Notes under the pieces: model-generated | What the model saw: only the letters and a program-made list of their open reading frames with translations | Databases searched by the model: none | What the model was told of the DNA's origin: nothing | Translations under genes and position numbers: made by a program | Shown here: positions 27,045-35,435 of the stretch, piece after piece | Layout of the letters: every line of letters begins with the position of its first letter | Numbering within the stretch: the first letter of the stretch is position 1 | Assembly (NCBI GenBank): GCA_007695225.1 | Contig: REED01000159.1 | Location: 1-63,225 of the forward strand | Length of the DNA stretch: 63,225 bases | DNA from: Gemmatimonadales bacterium | GTDB lineage: Bacteria > Gemmatimonadota > Gemmatimonadetes > Longimicrobiales > Gaopeijiaceae | Reading direction: 5' to 3'

Positions 27045-28508
27045 TCATCCCCTCTCGTCCCGGTCTCCGGCTTCCCTGGGAGGAATTCGGCTCACCCCGG
27101 CCCCCACCGACATGGTCACCGCCGTTCCGATGAGGACGAACCAGGGCCACCCCACCAGGTGGGCCGCGAAGACCCAGATGGAGGTCACCACCAGGATCCC
27201 GGTGGCCATTCCGGTGATGACGCCCCGCTGGTTGGCCCGGCGGTCCGCCATCCCCAGGAAGAAGGCGCCCAGGAGCCCGCCGTAGACCAGGGAAGCGATG
27301 GTGAGGGCCACCTCCACCGCCGCCGAATCCTCCGCCATGGGGATGTAGAGGATGGCCGCCCCCACCAGGAGGATGGCCCACACCACCGTCAGCGTCCGCC
27401 CCGCCCGGAAGATCCGGAACTCGTCTCCTTCCGCCCCCACCAGGGGAGCGTAGAAGTCGTAGGAGGAGGCCGAGGCCAGGGCGTTGATGGAGGAGGAGAG
27501 GGTGGACATGGCCGCCGCAAAGATCCCGGCGATGAGGAGTCCCGTAACCCCGGGGGGGAGTTCCTGGATGATGAAGGTGGCGAAGATCTCGTCAGGGCTG
27601 TCGAAGGGCCGCCCCTGGTAGAAGGCCCAGAGGCCGATCCCCACCATGAGGAAGAGCGCGAACTGGATGATGACGGCGAAGCCGCTTCCGATGAGGGCCT
27701 TCTGGGAGGCCCTCAGGTCCCGGCAGGTGAGGAGCCGCTGGACGATGAGCTGGTCGGTGCCGTGGGAGGCCATGGAGAGGAACCCTCCCCCCAGGAGCCC
27801 CGCCCAGAAGGTATAGGGGACGGCGGGGTTCGCGGAGAAATCCAGCCATACCAGCTTTCCCTCGGCGCCGGCCGCCGAGAGGGCCGGCCCCCACCCTCCC
27901 GGGAGGACGGACTGGAGGACCGCCATAGCGATGAAGGCACCGCCCACGTAGAGGATCATCTGGAGGACATCCACCCAGACCACCGCCCGGATCCCCCCGA
28001 AGTAGGTATAGACCAGGGTCAGGACGCCGATCACCGCGATGGAGAAGCTCCACGGCCATCCGGTGAGGAGGGCCAGGGGGATGGCGGTGGCGAAGAGGCG
28101 CACCGAGTCCGCCAGGAGCCGGGTCACCAGGAAGATCCCCGAGGTGAAGCGCCGGGTCCCCACCCCGAAGCGGGTCTCCAGGAGGGTATAGGCGGTGGCG
28201 ATCTCCCCCCGGTAGTAGGGGGGGAGGAGAACCAGGCTCACCACGATCCGGCCCGCCAGGTACCCCAGGGTGAGCTGGAGGAAGCCCAGATTCCCCAGGT
28301 ACGCCACGCCCGGGATGGAGAGGAAGGTGAGGGTGCTTGTCTCGGTGGCCACCACCGAGAGGCACACCGCCCCCCACGGCAGGTCCCGGTTCCCCAGGAA
28401 GTAGTCTGTCCCCCCCTTCTGGTTGCGTCCCAGCCACGCCCCCCAGGCGGTGACGCCCAGGAGGTAGGCCAGGAGGACCGCGAGGTCCAGGGAGGTGAAG
28501 GCGGTCAT
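27045..28508 (-). CDS. Sodium:solute symporter (SSS/SLC5 family), first of two
   Basis: 487 aa, about 13 transmembrane helices with the LeuT-type inverted repeat. It begins FTSLDLAVLLAYLLGVTAWG and has KGGTDYFLGNRDLPWGAV, VATETSTLTFLSIPG and the AAAMSTLSSSINALAS stretch with the conserved sodium-2-site Ser residues. Family members import sugars, sialic acids, amino acids or vitamins with Na+. GGAG lies at normal distance before the ATG at 28508. It is 16 nt upstream of the kinase gene, so the two are probably one transport-and-phosphorylate unit, consistent with GlcNAc or MurNAc uptake. Confidence 0.93.
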   Translation of the reverse strand: MTAFTSLDLAVLLAYLLGVTAWGAWLGRNQKGGTDYFLGNRDLPWGAVCLSVVATETSTLTFLSIPGVAYLGNLGFLQLTLGYLAGRIVVSLVLLPPYYRGEIATAYTLLETRFGVGTRRFTSGIFLVTRLLADSVRLFATAIPLALLTGWPWSFSIAVIGVLTLVYTYFGGIRAVVWVDVLQMILYVGGAFIAMAVLQSVLPGGWGPALSAAGAEGKLVWLDFSANPAVPYTFWAGLLGGGFLSMASHGTDQLIVQRLLTCRDLRASQKALIGSGFAVIIQFALFLMVGIGLWAFYQGRPFDSPDEIFATFIIQELPPGVTGLLIAGIFAAAMSTLSSSINALASASSYDFYAPLVGAEGDEFRIFRAGRTLTVVWAILLVGAAILYIPMAEDSAAVEVALTIASLVYGGLLGAFFLGMADRRANQRGVITGMATGILVVTSIWVFAAHLVGWPWFVLIGTAVTMSVGAGVSRIPPREAGDRDERG

Positions 28509-28689
28509 GGCACTCCACGAATGGGAGGGCGGCCCGCCGGCGCGAGGAGTGAATGGGCGGGGCTGGGGTCGAACCGGCGGGAAGTCTAGTCCGGGGGGGC
28601 GGGATGCGAAAGGCAGGAGGCAGAGGCCAGGCGTCCGCCCGTGGGCAGCCCGGCATCTCTGGGAACGGGATCCAAAAGGGTTCTACCCC

Positions 28690-29238
28690 CTACCGCCCAC
28701 ACCCCTCCGTCCGCCGCGTATCCGCCAGGGAGATCATCCGCCACCCCAGTTCGGGCATCCGGACCAGCTGGATGGAGTCGTAGCCGCAGTGGCTGAAGGT
28801 GTCGCCGGCGTAGAAGTGGTAGAAGATCCAGACGTGGGCCAGGTTCCCGTCGATCTCCACCACCGGGTCGAAGTAGGGCTCATTCCAGGGGTCCCCCCCC
28901 TGCCCCACCGCGTCCACGAAGGTCTGGATCTCCCGGACGGCGATGGTTGGACGGCCGAGTTCGTCGCTCCCGGTGCTGATGAGTCGGGCCTCGGGGTGGA
29001 ATACCGATGCGACCATGGCGCCGTCCCGGGCCCGCATGCCATCGAAGAGCCGGTCCACAATGGTCAGGACTGCCGCCTCCTCCGGGGTTTCGGCGTCCAG
29101 AGCGCTGGCGGGCGGCCCCAGGGGGAGTTCCTGGGCTGCGGCTCCAGGGGCGAGAGTCAGGGCAACCGCCATCCCTGCCAGCAGGAGAACCGGGAAGGTA
29201 CGCGCACTTTCGTCACGCAAGCGGAAGAACGCCCACAT
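28690..29238 (-). CDS. Exported NTF2-like/SnoaL-fold protein
   Basis: 182 aa. A signal peptide (ARTFPVLLLAGMAVALTLAPGAAAQE) precedes an NTF2-like cone fold. It has EEAAVLTIVDRLFDGMRARDGAMVASVF near 55, PEARLIST near 84, and VWIFYHFYAGDTFSHCGYDSIQLVR near the C-terminus, a pattern typical of putative lumazine-binding/DUF4440-like proteins. Such folds can be binding proteins or small hydrolases and no catalytic residues can be assigned. ATG 29238 has GGAGG six nt upstream (GTG 29241 just before it). It lies between the two symporter genes on the same strand. Confidence 0.75.
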   Translation of the reverse strand: MWAFFRLRDESARTFPVLLLAGMAVALTLAPGAAAQELPLGPPASALDAETPEEAAVLTIVDRLFDGMRARDGAMVASVFHPEARLISTGSDELGRPTIAVREIQTFVDAVGQGGDPWNEPYFDPVVEIDGNLAHVWIFYHFYAGDTFSHCGYDSIQLVRMPELGWRMISLADTRRTEGCGR

Positions 29239-29299
29239 CACGGGCCTCCAGGAGAAGGAGTGGAATACGGGCCGGGATCGTTCCAGGCCACAGAAGGTT

Positions 29300-31120
29300 C
29301 TACGACGCCGCGCTGCTCCGGGTTTCCCCGCCCCGCGCTTCCCCGCCCCGGACCTCCATCCGCCGGGCGTCCGCCTCTTCCCCCCGGTCCTCCTCCATCC
29401 GGGCCAGGTTCCGGGCGATCCAGGAGAAGGCCACCACGGCGATCCCCAGGAAGAGGGCCGCCTGGCCCCACTCCCCGAAGATGACCTTTCCGGTGCCGAA
29501 GAGGGTCGCGTAGACCGCCGTCACCCCCGCCGCCCAGTTGGTCCAGTTCAGGACTCCGCCATCCATCCCCTCCCGGCCGAAGCCGAGGCGCTGGGCGATC
29601 CCATACCATCCGGGGCCGCCCGGTCGGACCCTCCGGTAGAACCGGTCCAGGGTGGCGTCGGACTCCGGGGTGGTGGCGTAGGTGACCACCACCCAGGCCA
29701 GGGTGGAGATCCCCACCGTGGCCATCATGATCCAGGCCCACTGGGTGGGATCGTCGGGATCCAGCCCGGCTCCGAACCAGAGCCAGAGGGAGGCCATGAG
29801 GGACACCGCCATGGCGGTGATCTCGGACCAGGCGTTGATCCGCCACCAGTACCACCGGAGGATGAGGACCAGCCCGGTCCCGGCCCCGATGGCCAGGAGG
29901 AAGCGCCAGGCCCCCTCGATGGAGGTCATGAAGTAGGTCACCACCAGCGAGGCCACCATCAGGAAACCGGTGGCGATCCGGGAGACCGCCACCAGCTCCG
30001 GGTCCCCGGCCTCGGTCCGCCAGAAGCGGCGGTAGAGGTCGTTCACCAGGTAGCTGGCCCCCCAGTTGAGCTGAGTGGAGATGGTGGACATGTACGCCGC
30101 CGCGAAGCCCGCCAGGAGGAGGCCGGTGAGCCCCGGGGGGAGGAGGTCCATGATGGCCAGGATGTACCCCTGCCGGGGGTTGTCGACGTCGGTGTAGAGG
30201 ACCACCGAGACCAGGGCCACCAGGATCCAGGGCCAGGGGCGGATGGCGTAGTGGGCGATGTTGAACCAGAGGGTGGCCAGGAGGCCGTCCCGCTCCGTCC
30301 GGGCGGCGAAGATCCGCTGGGCCACGTATCCGCCGCCCCCGGGCTCCGCTCCGGGATACCAGGAGGCCCACCAGTTCATCCCCAGGTAGACGGCGAAGGT
30401 GAGGGCCGGCATCCAGGCGGCGCCCATCTGGGGGAGGAGGGAGAGGGCCGCCTCCGAGGAACCGTACACCTCTTCCAGCCCGGCCTCCAGCCCGGCAATC
30501 CCCCCCACGGCGTTCACCGCGAAGATGGCCAGGACGATGGCGCCCCCCACCGCCAGTACGAACTGGAAGAGGTCGGTGACCACCACCCCCCAGAGCCCAG
30601 CCAGCATGGAGTAGCTCGCCGCCAGGACAAAGCAGAAGAGGAGGGCCCAGAGGCGGGGGATGTCCAGGGCCACAGCGGCGATCTCCACCATGGCCAGGTT
30701 CACCCACCCCATGATGATGAGGTTGATGGGCAGCGCCAGGTACGCCGCCCGGAACCCCCGGAGGAGGGCCGCAGGCTTCCCCCCGTATCGGAGCTCGGTG
30801 AACTCCACGTCCGTCACCACCCCGGCCCTCCGCCAGAGACGGGCGTAGAAGAAGACGGTGAGGATCCCGCTCATCACCATGTTCCACCAGAGCCAGTTCC
30901 CCGCCACCCCGTGGCGGGCGACGAGCTCCGTCACCGCCAGGGGGGTGTCGGCGGCGAAGGTGGTGGCCACCATGGAGGTCCCGGCCAGCCACCAGGGAAG
31001 GGCCCGACCCCCGATGAAGTAGTCGGAGAGGGACCGGCTTCCCCGCTTCATCATGGCCAGCCCGATCCCCGTGGCCAGGACGAAGTAGAGGGCGATGACG
31101 ACCCAGTCGAGTCCGGTCAT
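29300..31120 (-). CDS. Sodium:solute symporter (SSS/SLC5 family), second, longer member
   Basis: 606 aa with about 14-15 membrane spans. It shows LDWVVIALYFVLATGIGLAM, SRSLSDYFIGGRALPWWLAG, a sodium-site helix TFAADTPLAVTEL and MSTISTQLNWGASYLVNDLY. The C-terminal extension carries further helices, as in large SSS members. It is clearly distinct from the shorter symporter upstream in the map, so the two probably move different substrates. It is divergent from the VapBC-like pair across 249 nt. The ribosome site at ATG 31120 is poor and an upstream start is possible. Substrate unknown; an amino sugar or muropeptide fragment is suggested only by neighbours. Confidence 0.93.
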   Translation of the reverse strand: MTGLDWVVIALYFVLATGIGLAMMKRGSRSLSDYFIGGRALPWWLAGTSMVATTFAADTPLAVTELVARHGVAGNWLWWNMVMSGILTVFFYARLWRRAGVVTDVEFTELRYGGKPAALLRGFRAAYLALPINLIIMGWVNLAMVEIAAVALDIPRLWALLFCFVLAASYSMLAGLWGVVVTDLFQFVLAVGGAIVLAIFAVNAVGGIAGLEAGLEEVYGSSEAALSLLPQMGAAWMPALTFAVYLGMNWWASWYPGAEPGGGGYVAQRIFAARTERDGLLATLWFNIAHYAIRPWPWILVALVSVVLYTDVDNPRQGYILAIMDLLPPGLTGLLLAGFAAAYMSTISTQLNWGASYLVNDLYRRFWRTEAGDPELVAVSRIATGFLMVASLVVTYFMTSIEGAWRFLLAIGAGTGLVLILRWYWWRINAWSEITAMAVSLMASLWLWFGAGLDPDDPTQWAWIMMATVGISTLAWVVVTYATTPESDATLDRFYRRVRPGGPGWYGIAQRLGFGREGMDGGVLNWTNWAAGVTAVYATLFGTGKVIFGEWGQAALFLGIAVVAFSWIARNLARMEEDRGEEADARRMEVRGGEARGGETRSSAAS

Positions 31121-31314
31121 GTGGAGCCGGGGAGGAAAGGGTCCGGAGCATTCCAGACGTAGGAGGGGCGGCCCGGAACCCCTCCCGGAACATCGCCCAG
31201 AACGGGGCCATGGTACGGGGGGGGCGGGGGGAGGAAAAGGGGCACGGGAGAGTTGGACGCCGCCAGGAACCCCGGTGCCCGTAGCGGAGTGGCCAGAACC
31301 CTTCCATCCATGGT

Positions 31315-31351
31315 ATGGTAGAAGGTAGATCGTTCATCTTCCATCTACCAT
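31315..31351 (+). promoter_or_regulatory. Palindromic operator upstream of the first VapBC pair
   Basis: Two 16-nt arms (ATGGTAGAAGGTAGAT and ATCTTCCATCTACCAT) around CGTTC match as an inverted repeat at 14 of 16 positions. The element sits 19 nt before the antitoxin ATG, the usual place for autoregulation by a VapBC complex. Confidence 0.6.
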
Positions 31352-31369
31352 CCGTGGAGGGGTCCGGAA

Positions 31370-31624
31370 ATGGCTCTGAACATCAAGAATGAGGAGGCCC
31401 ATCGCCTGGCGACCCGATTGGCCGAGATCCGGGGCACGTCCCTCACGGAGGCCGTGACCACCGCCATCCAGGAGACCCTGGCCAGGACCCCCGAGGCCCC
31501 CGACGCCGCGGCGCTCCTGGCCGAGGTGGCCGAGATCCAGCGATTCGTGGCCGAACTCCCCGACCGGGATCCCCGCTCCCCGGAGGAGATCCTCGGGTAC
31601 GACGAGCAGGGTCTGATCCCCTGA
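31370..31624 (+). CDS. vapB: VapB-type antitoxin (Rv0623-like)
   Basis: 84 aa. It starts MALNIKNEEAHRLATRLAE, the ribbon-helix-helix-like beginning common to PSK/Rv0623-type antitoxins (SLTEAVTTAIQETLAR). The C-terminal tail (ELPDRDPRSPEEILGYDEQGL) is the kind that wraps around a PIN toxin. GGAGG lies nine nt before the ATG. The last base of its stop is the first base of the toxin ATG, so translation is coupled. Confidence 0.9.
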   Translation: MALNIKNEEAHRLATRLAEIRGTSLTEAVTTAIQETLARTPEAPDAAALLAEVAEIQRFVAELPDRDPRSPEEILGYDEQGLIP

Positions 31625-32031
31625 TGGTGGTGGACACCTCCGCCCTGCTGGCCATCCTCCTGGGCGAACCGGAAGCCGAAGCGCTGGTGAGGGCCCTGGC
31701 CGCCGCGGAGCACGCCGTCATCGGGGCGCCCACCCTGGTGGAGGCCTCGGCGGTGATGCGGGCGCGAAAGGGGCCCGGGGGAGAGATCGCCCTGGACGCC
31801 CTCCTGGAGCGCCTGGGGATCAAGGTGGAGGCGTTCTCCGTGGACCAGGCCAGGATGGCCCGTCTGGGATATGGCCGCTTCGGGAAGGGGGTGGGGGATC
31901 CGGCGGTGCTGAACCTGGGCGACTGCTTCAGCTACGGCACGACCATGGCGCTTCGGCAACCCCTCCTGTGCAAGGGGGATGACTTCGCCAGGACCGACGT
32001 GGAGCTCGTTTCCCACCCCGCGGCGGGTTGA
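31624..32031 (+). CDS. vapC: VapC-type PIN-domain ribonuclease toxin
   Basis: 135 aa. PIN domain with acidic active-site residues visible in MVVDTSALLA (Asp4), TLVEASAVM (Glu) and NLGDCFSYG (Asp), plus the final KGDDFARTDVE with a further acid. VapC toxins cut tRNA or rRNA when the antitoxin is degraded. It overlaps vapB by one nt. The pair lies on the plus strand inside a minus-strand metabolic region, consistent with arrival by transfer. Confidence 0.92.
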   Translation: MVVDTSALLAILLGEPEAEALVRALAAAEHAVIGAPTLVEASAVMRARKGPGGEIALDALLERLGIKVEAFSVDQARMARLGYGRFGKGVGDPAVLNLGDCFSYGTTMALRQPLLCKGDDFARTDVELVSHPAAG

Positions 32032-32155
32032 GGCAAGGCTCTTCCAGGCCCCCATCGCGTTGCTCCGCAGCGAGATGAGCCGTACCATGCCCTTCTGGCG
32101 GCGGCCCGTCCCGCCCCCGACGACCCCGTTCCCCGAATCCAGGAGCCCCTTGGCC

Positions 32156-33580
32156 ATGCGGTCCACCACCTTCCGGGCATCACCCCCCCGTCAGCCCACG
32201 GCCCTCTCCCTGGCGGTGGTGACCACCCTCCTCGCCGGGGGACTCCTGGCGGGGTGCGGCGGAGAGCCGGGGGATGCGCCCGACGCCCCCAGCGGGGAGG
32301 GACTCACCTTCGAGGATGGGACCGCCGTCCTGGCCTACCACCAGTTCAGCACCTCCCCCTCCCTGGCCTGGGGGCAGGGCTCCTCCGACCCCCTGGATCC
32401 GGACTATGGGGCGCTCAGCTTCTTCGTAGCCACCGTCCCGGAGCGGACCGGCACCCTGGACGGGGACCGCCGCGTCGTCCTGGAGCTGGCCGACGGCCCC
32501 GCCACCGCCGCCCAGGTGGCCGCAGGGGAGGTGGCGGCCGCCCATGTCTCCGGCGGGTCCCTGAACCCCGCCTGGGGCTTCCTGGTGAACTCCATCCCCT
32601 TCGGCCCGGACTTTGGGGACATGGCGGCCTTCCTCTACGACGGCGGGGGTCTGGAGATGGTGAACGATGCCTTCCGGGGCCAGGGAATGGACGTGGTGGC
32701 CCTTCCGGTGGTGGGGAGCCCGGAGCAGATCGCCGGCTACTTCCCGAAGCCCCTGGGGATCCCCGACTGCCCCGAGGGGGACGAGGCGTGCCTGGCCCAC
32801 GGCGACGGGATCGGGATCGCCGGCCTATGTGCGGAACCCTGGACCCTCCGCTACCTCCCTCCGGCGGAGACCATCCTGGACCAGGCGTGTGACCGGGTCG
32901 GGGGGGAACGTCGGATGGACTTCGTCCAGGCCATCCCCGGGGGATCCGCCTTCCTCACCGCCGTGCAGCAGGGGACCATCGACGGCTTCGAGTTCGCCAC
33001 CCCCATCGATGACTGGGACGCCGCCCGGGGAGGCTTCTTCGCCAACCCCTCGGCTCCCGAGGGAAGCGACGGCCGAAACCTGGGGGAGATCGGCCTCCGG
33101 TACGTCCACCACCCCGGGTGGCACCAGCCCTTCTTCATGGGTTGGATGGTGATGAGCCGCTCCCGGGTGTGGGACGCGCTGGACCCGGAGCAGCAGGACG
33201 CGGTCCGGGCCGCAGGGCGGGAGGCGCTGGTGTCGAGCCATCAGGCCACGGACTCGGTCCAGTGCCACTACTTCCGGCAGATCATGGAGGCCACCCCGGG
33301 GACCCTGCAGCGGGGGCCCGACGGCGAGACCCGGGACGAGAGCGCCGAGTTGGTCCTCACCCGGTGGACCGAGGACGACCTGGCGCTCCTCAAGTCCGTG
33401 GCGGTGGAGGTCATGGAGGCAGGGCGGGGCGGGGCTTCCCCATCACCGGACCAGGCGGACTACGGCCGGATCCTGGACGCTCTGCTGGCCCACCTGGGAC
33501 ATGACTCGGTCCAGGAGATGACGGACCATTGGTTCGGCGCCGATGGATCGTCCCCCCTGGCGGCCTGCCTGGGGAGATAG
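32156..33580 (+). CDS. Lipoprotein resembling a TRAP-type substrate-binding protein (DctP-like), orphan
   Basis: 474 aa. Signal with lipobox LLAGC near residues 28-32. The body has the TRAP solute-binding layout: GEVAAAHVSGGSLNPAWGFLVNSIPFG near 120, a PEQIAGYFPKPL hinge segment, then QAIPGGSAFLTAVQQGTIDGFE near 255, which is the conserved region that normally contacts the substrate carboxylate, and FFMGWMVMSRSRVWDAL. The match to mannitol/chloroaromatic-type TRAP proteins is from memory. No DctQ or DctM membrane subunits are nearby, so its transporter partner is elsewhere or lost. ATG 32156 has AGGAG ten nt upstream; an earlier in-frame ATG at 32074 is possible. Confidence 0.7.
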   Translation: MRSTTFRASPPRQPTALSLAVVTTLLAGGLLAGCGGEPGDAPDAPSGEGLTFEDGTAVLAYHQFSTSPSLAWGQGSSDPLDPDYGALSFFVATVPERTGTLDGDRRVVLELADGPATAAQVAAGEVAAAHVSGGSLNPAWGFLVNSIPFGPDFGDMAAFLYDGGGLEMVNDAFRGQGMDVVALPVVGSPEQIAGYFPKPLGIPDCPEGDEACLAHGDGIGIAGLCAEPWTLRYLPPAETILDQACDRVGGERRMDFVQAIPGGSAFLTAVQQGTIDGFEFATPIDDWDAARGGFFANPSAPEGSDGRNLGEIGLRYVHHPGWHQPFFMGWMVMSRSRVWDALDPEQQDAVRAAGREALVSSHQATDSVQCHYFRQIMEATPGTLQRGPDGETRDESAELVLTRWTEDDLALLKSVAVEVMEAGRGGASPSPDQADYGRILDALLAHLGHDSVQEMTDHWFGADGSSPLAACLGR

Positions 33581-33593
33581 TCGGAAGGGCCCA

Positions 33594-33704
33594 CCCCCTG
33601 TCCCCTGACCGCCCCCCTGATCCCCCCTGATCCCCCCTGACGGGCGCCGGAGAGCGGCGGTCCCGCCAGGGGGCCCCGTGGGGGTATTCAGGGGGACAGG
33701 GGGG
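33594..33704. repeat. Inverted and tandem repeats between convergent genes
   Basis: An inverted repeat CCCCCTGTCCCCTGA (33594-33608) and TCAGGGGGACAGGGGG (33688-33703, one extra G) flanks a run of three 10-bp direct copies of TCCCCCCTGA (33611-33640, the first starting with G). The location, directly after the TRAP-like gene and before the convergent lipoprotein stop, suggests a bidirectional terminator structure grown by slippage. Confidence 0.55.
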
Positions 33705-33717
33705 ACTCAGACGGGAA

Positions 33718-34518
33718 TCAGAGGGGCTCGAAGACGGCTTCGTATCGGGTGTACCAGAGCTCCGTCCGGGCCTCGAAGCCCGAGTCGGTCCCCACCAGGA
33801 GCCAGACGGCCCCGGTGGCGTCGGTGGTGATCTCGAAATCCTCTTCGGAGACCAGTGTCTTCAGCTCCCAGACCCGGTCACCCACGCAATCCGAGGCTTC
33901 GTTGGCCACATCCCCGATGAGGAGCGCGTCGTCTCCCCCTGCGGCCTGGTTCCCCTTGTCCAGATTCATGGTCCAGTAGTCGCCGCCCATGTCACCCACC
34001 ACCGCCTCGGGCTGCTCGAGGACGGCTCCCACCTTCACCCACACCGCCTCTCCCGGAGGACCGCCCACCCCAACACACCCCGCTGGGGAGTCGGTGGCGA
34101 ACTCCACCTCGAATCGGACCCGGTAGCGGGTTTCCGGCTCCAGGCCATCGACCTGTCCCGTCCAGTACATGAAGACGTCGTCGGAACGGTTCGTGGCCCC
34201 GATGAAGAGACCGTGTCCCTCCCCCCCCAGCCCCTCAGGGAGGGGGCGGTGCCCGGCGTCCAGCTCCATGGTCTCCTCCCACCCCGGGGCGAAGTCGGAG
34301 AAGCCGGCAATCCAGCCCTGGGCTCCCTCCCACGGTCCGACGCCGGCGGGCTCCGAGGAGCTCGAGGCGGACACCGCCGAGGTGAAGTCGAACTGGAAGG
34401 TCTTCGCCGGGGGGGGATCCCCCCCGGGAGGGTCATCTGCCGGCGACGTGGGTCCGCTGTCACAGCCCACCATGGCCAGGAAGGCCAGGGCGCAGGCGGA
34501 TACGAGTCGTATGGACAT
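33718..34518 (-). CDS. Lipoprotein of unknown function
   Basis: 266 aa. MSIRLVSACALAFLAMVGC ends in a lipobox, and after a Pro-Asp-Gly-rich spacer comes a ~220-aa domain rich in Trp, Gly and acidic residues. It has beta-strand-like alternation (YRVRFEVEFATD, VWLLVGTDSGFEA) and a pair of Cys-containing loops (AGCVGVGG, ASDCVGD). No family is recognised. The beta-rich pattern and surface anchoring suggest a binding or jelly-roll-type protein. It is convergent with the TRAP-like lipoprotein and divergent from the second toxin-antitoxin pair. Confidence 0.75.
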   Translation of the reverse strand: MSIRLVSACALAFLAMVGCDSGPTSPADDPPGGDPPPAKTFQFDFTSAVSASSSSEPAGVGPWEGAQGWIAGFSDFAPGWEETMELDAGHRPLPEGLGGEGHGLFIGATNRSDDVFMYWTGQVDGLEPETRYRVRFEVEFATDSPAGCVGVGGPPGEAVWVKVGAVLEQPEAVVGDMGGDYWTMNLDKGNQAAGGDDALLIGDVANEASDCVGDRVWELKTLVSEEDFEITTDATGAVWLLVGTDSGFEARTELWYTRYEAVFEPL

Positions 34519-34669
34519 CCGTTCTCCTCTGTTCGGGGTTCGTCTCTCGAGTCACGGGCGGAAGCCCGCGGTGGGCCCGACTCGATGCCAGGCTCCAACC
34601 GAGGAACGAGCGAAGGGAGAGATCGTGGACGGGATGTCTCCGGACTTGTGGAAGAGCTGCGGCCAGAGA

Positions 34670-34692
34670 TAGACTGGTCTACGACTGGTCTA
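34670..34692 (+). promoter_or_regulatory. Candidate operator/promoter of the second toxin-antitoxin pair
   Basis: TAGACTGGTCTA (34670-34681) is a palindrome and is followed after three bases by a second CTGGTCTA half-site (34685-34692), ending 18 nt before the antitoxin ATG. A weak -35 (TTGTGG, 34645) lies 17 nt before GATAGA. This is consistent with autoregulation by a Phd/YefM-type antitoxin. Confidence 0.5.
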
Positions 34693-34710
34693 TTCGAAAC
34701 GGAGGCATCC

Positions 34711-34956
34711 ATGACCGAGGTCGGCGCCTACGAGGCCAAGACCCACCTCTCCGCCCTGATCCGCCGGGTCGAGGAGGGGGAGCGCATCGTCATCACCCGC
34801 CACGGCGTCCCGGTGGCGGAGCTCGTCCCCCCCGGTGGAGGAGCCCGGGTGGCCGGTCGGGATGCCCTGTCGGAGATCCGACGCTTCGGCGACGGGCGGA
34901 CCCTGGGACCGGACCTCACCCTCCGTGCCCTCATCGACGAGGGGCGGTCCCTGTGA
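34711..34956 (+). CDS. vapB: Phd/YefM-family antitoxin (VapB partner)
   Basis: 81 aa. MTEVGAYEAKTHLSALIRR followed by GERIVITRHGVPVAEL is the standard Phd/YefM N-terminal DNA-binding fold. The C-terminal LTLRALIDEGRSL is the toxin-binding tail. GGAGG lies five nt before the ATG. Its TGA overlaps the first of three tandem GTG triplets that precede the toxin gene. Confidence 0.93.
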   Translation: MTEVGAYEAKTHLSALIRRVEEGERIVITRHGVPVAELVPPGGGARVAGRDALSEIRRFGDGRTLGPDLTLRALIDEGRSL

Positions 34957-34994
34957 GTCTGGTCCTGTGAGCCTGGTCCTGTGAACCTGGTCCT
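34953..34994 (+). repeat. Triplicated 14-bp translation-start region of vapC
   Basis: Three consecutive copies of GTGAnYCTGGTCCT start at 34953, 34967 and 34981. The first GTG overlaps the vapB stop (GTGA). Copies one and two each read only five codons before a TGA that overlaps the next GTG. Only the third copy leads into the PIN domain. This looks like a slippage duplication of the true start. Confidence 0.85.
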
Positions 34995-35403
34995 GGACGC
35001 TTCGGTGGCGCTGGCCTGGGCCTTCGAGGACGAGCGGGGCGGCATGGCCACTGAGGTCCTGGAAGTCCTGGCGGGGTCGGAGGCGGTCACCCCGGGGATC
35101 TGGCCCCTGGAGGTGGCCAACGGGCTCCTCACTGCGGAGCGGCGGGGGCGGATCTCCCCCCAGGACGCAAACCGCTTCGCCGCCCTGCTGGTGGAACTCC
35201 CCATCGTGGTGGAGCCCGGGGACCGCCGGCGCCCCTTCGAGTCCGTCCGCCTCCTGGCTCGGAGCCACGGCCTCAGCGCCTACGACGCCTCCTACCTGGA
35301 ACTGGCCCTCCGCCTGGGGATCCCGCTCGCCACCCTGGATGGCCCACTGGCGACGGCCGTCCGTGAGGCGGGCGGGGAGGTCTTCGGAGGGGAAAGCGTC
35401 TGA
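34981..35403 (+). CDS. vapC: VapC-type PIN-domain ribonuclease toxin, second copy
   Basis: 140 aa. Acidic active-site residues visible in MNLVLDASVALAW, WPLEVANGLL and LSAYDASYLELA, with a final TLDGPLATA. It is only distantly similar to the other VapC in the window. The GTG start at 34981 is the third of three repeated start segments and has no separate ribosome site, so it probably depends on re-initiation after vapB. It ends 32 nt before the convergent NagZ-AmiE fusion stop. Confidence 0.92.
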   Translation: MNLVLDASVALAWAFEDERGGMATEVLEVLAGSEAVTPGIWPLEVANGLLTAERRGRISPQDANRFAALLVELPIVVEPGDRRRPFESVRLLARSHGLSAYDASYLELALRLGIPLATLDGPLATAVREAGGEVFGGESV

Positions 35404-35435
35404 GGGGAGCGCCTCAGGAGCGTCTCAGGAGCGCC

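Noticed and set aside
28550-28600. tRNA-like TTCGA segment upstream of the first symporter
   Set aside because: The flanking bases do not form a T-stem, and no acceptor or anticodon arm can be folded.
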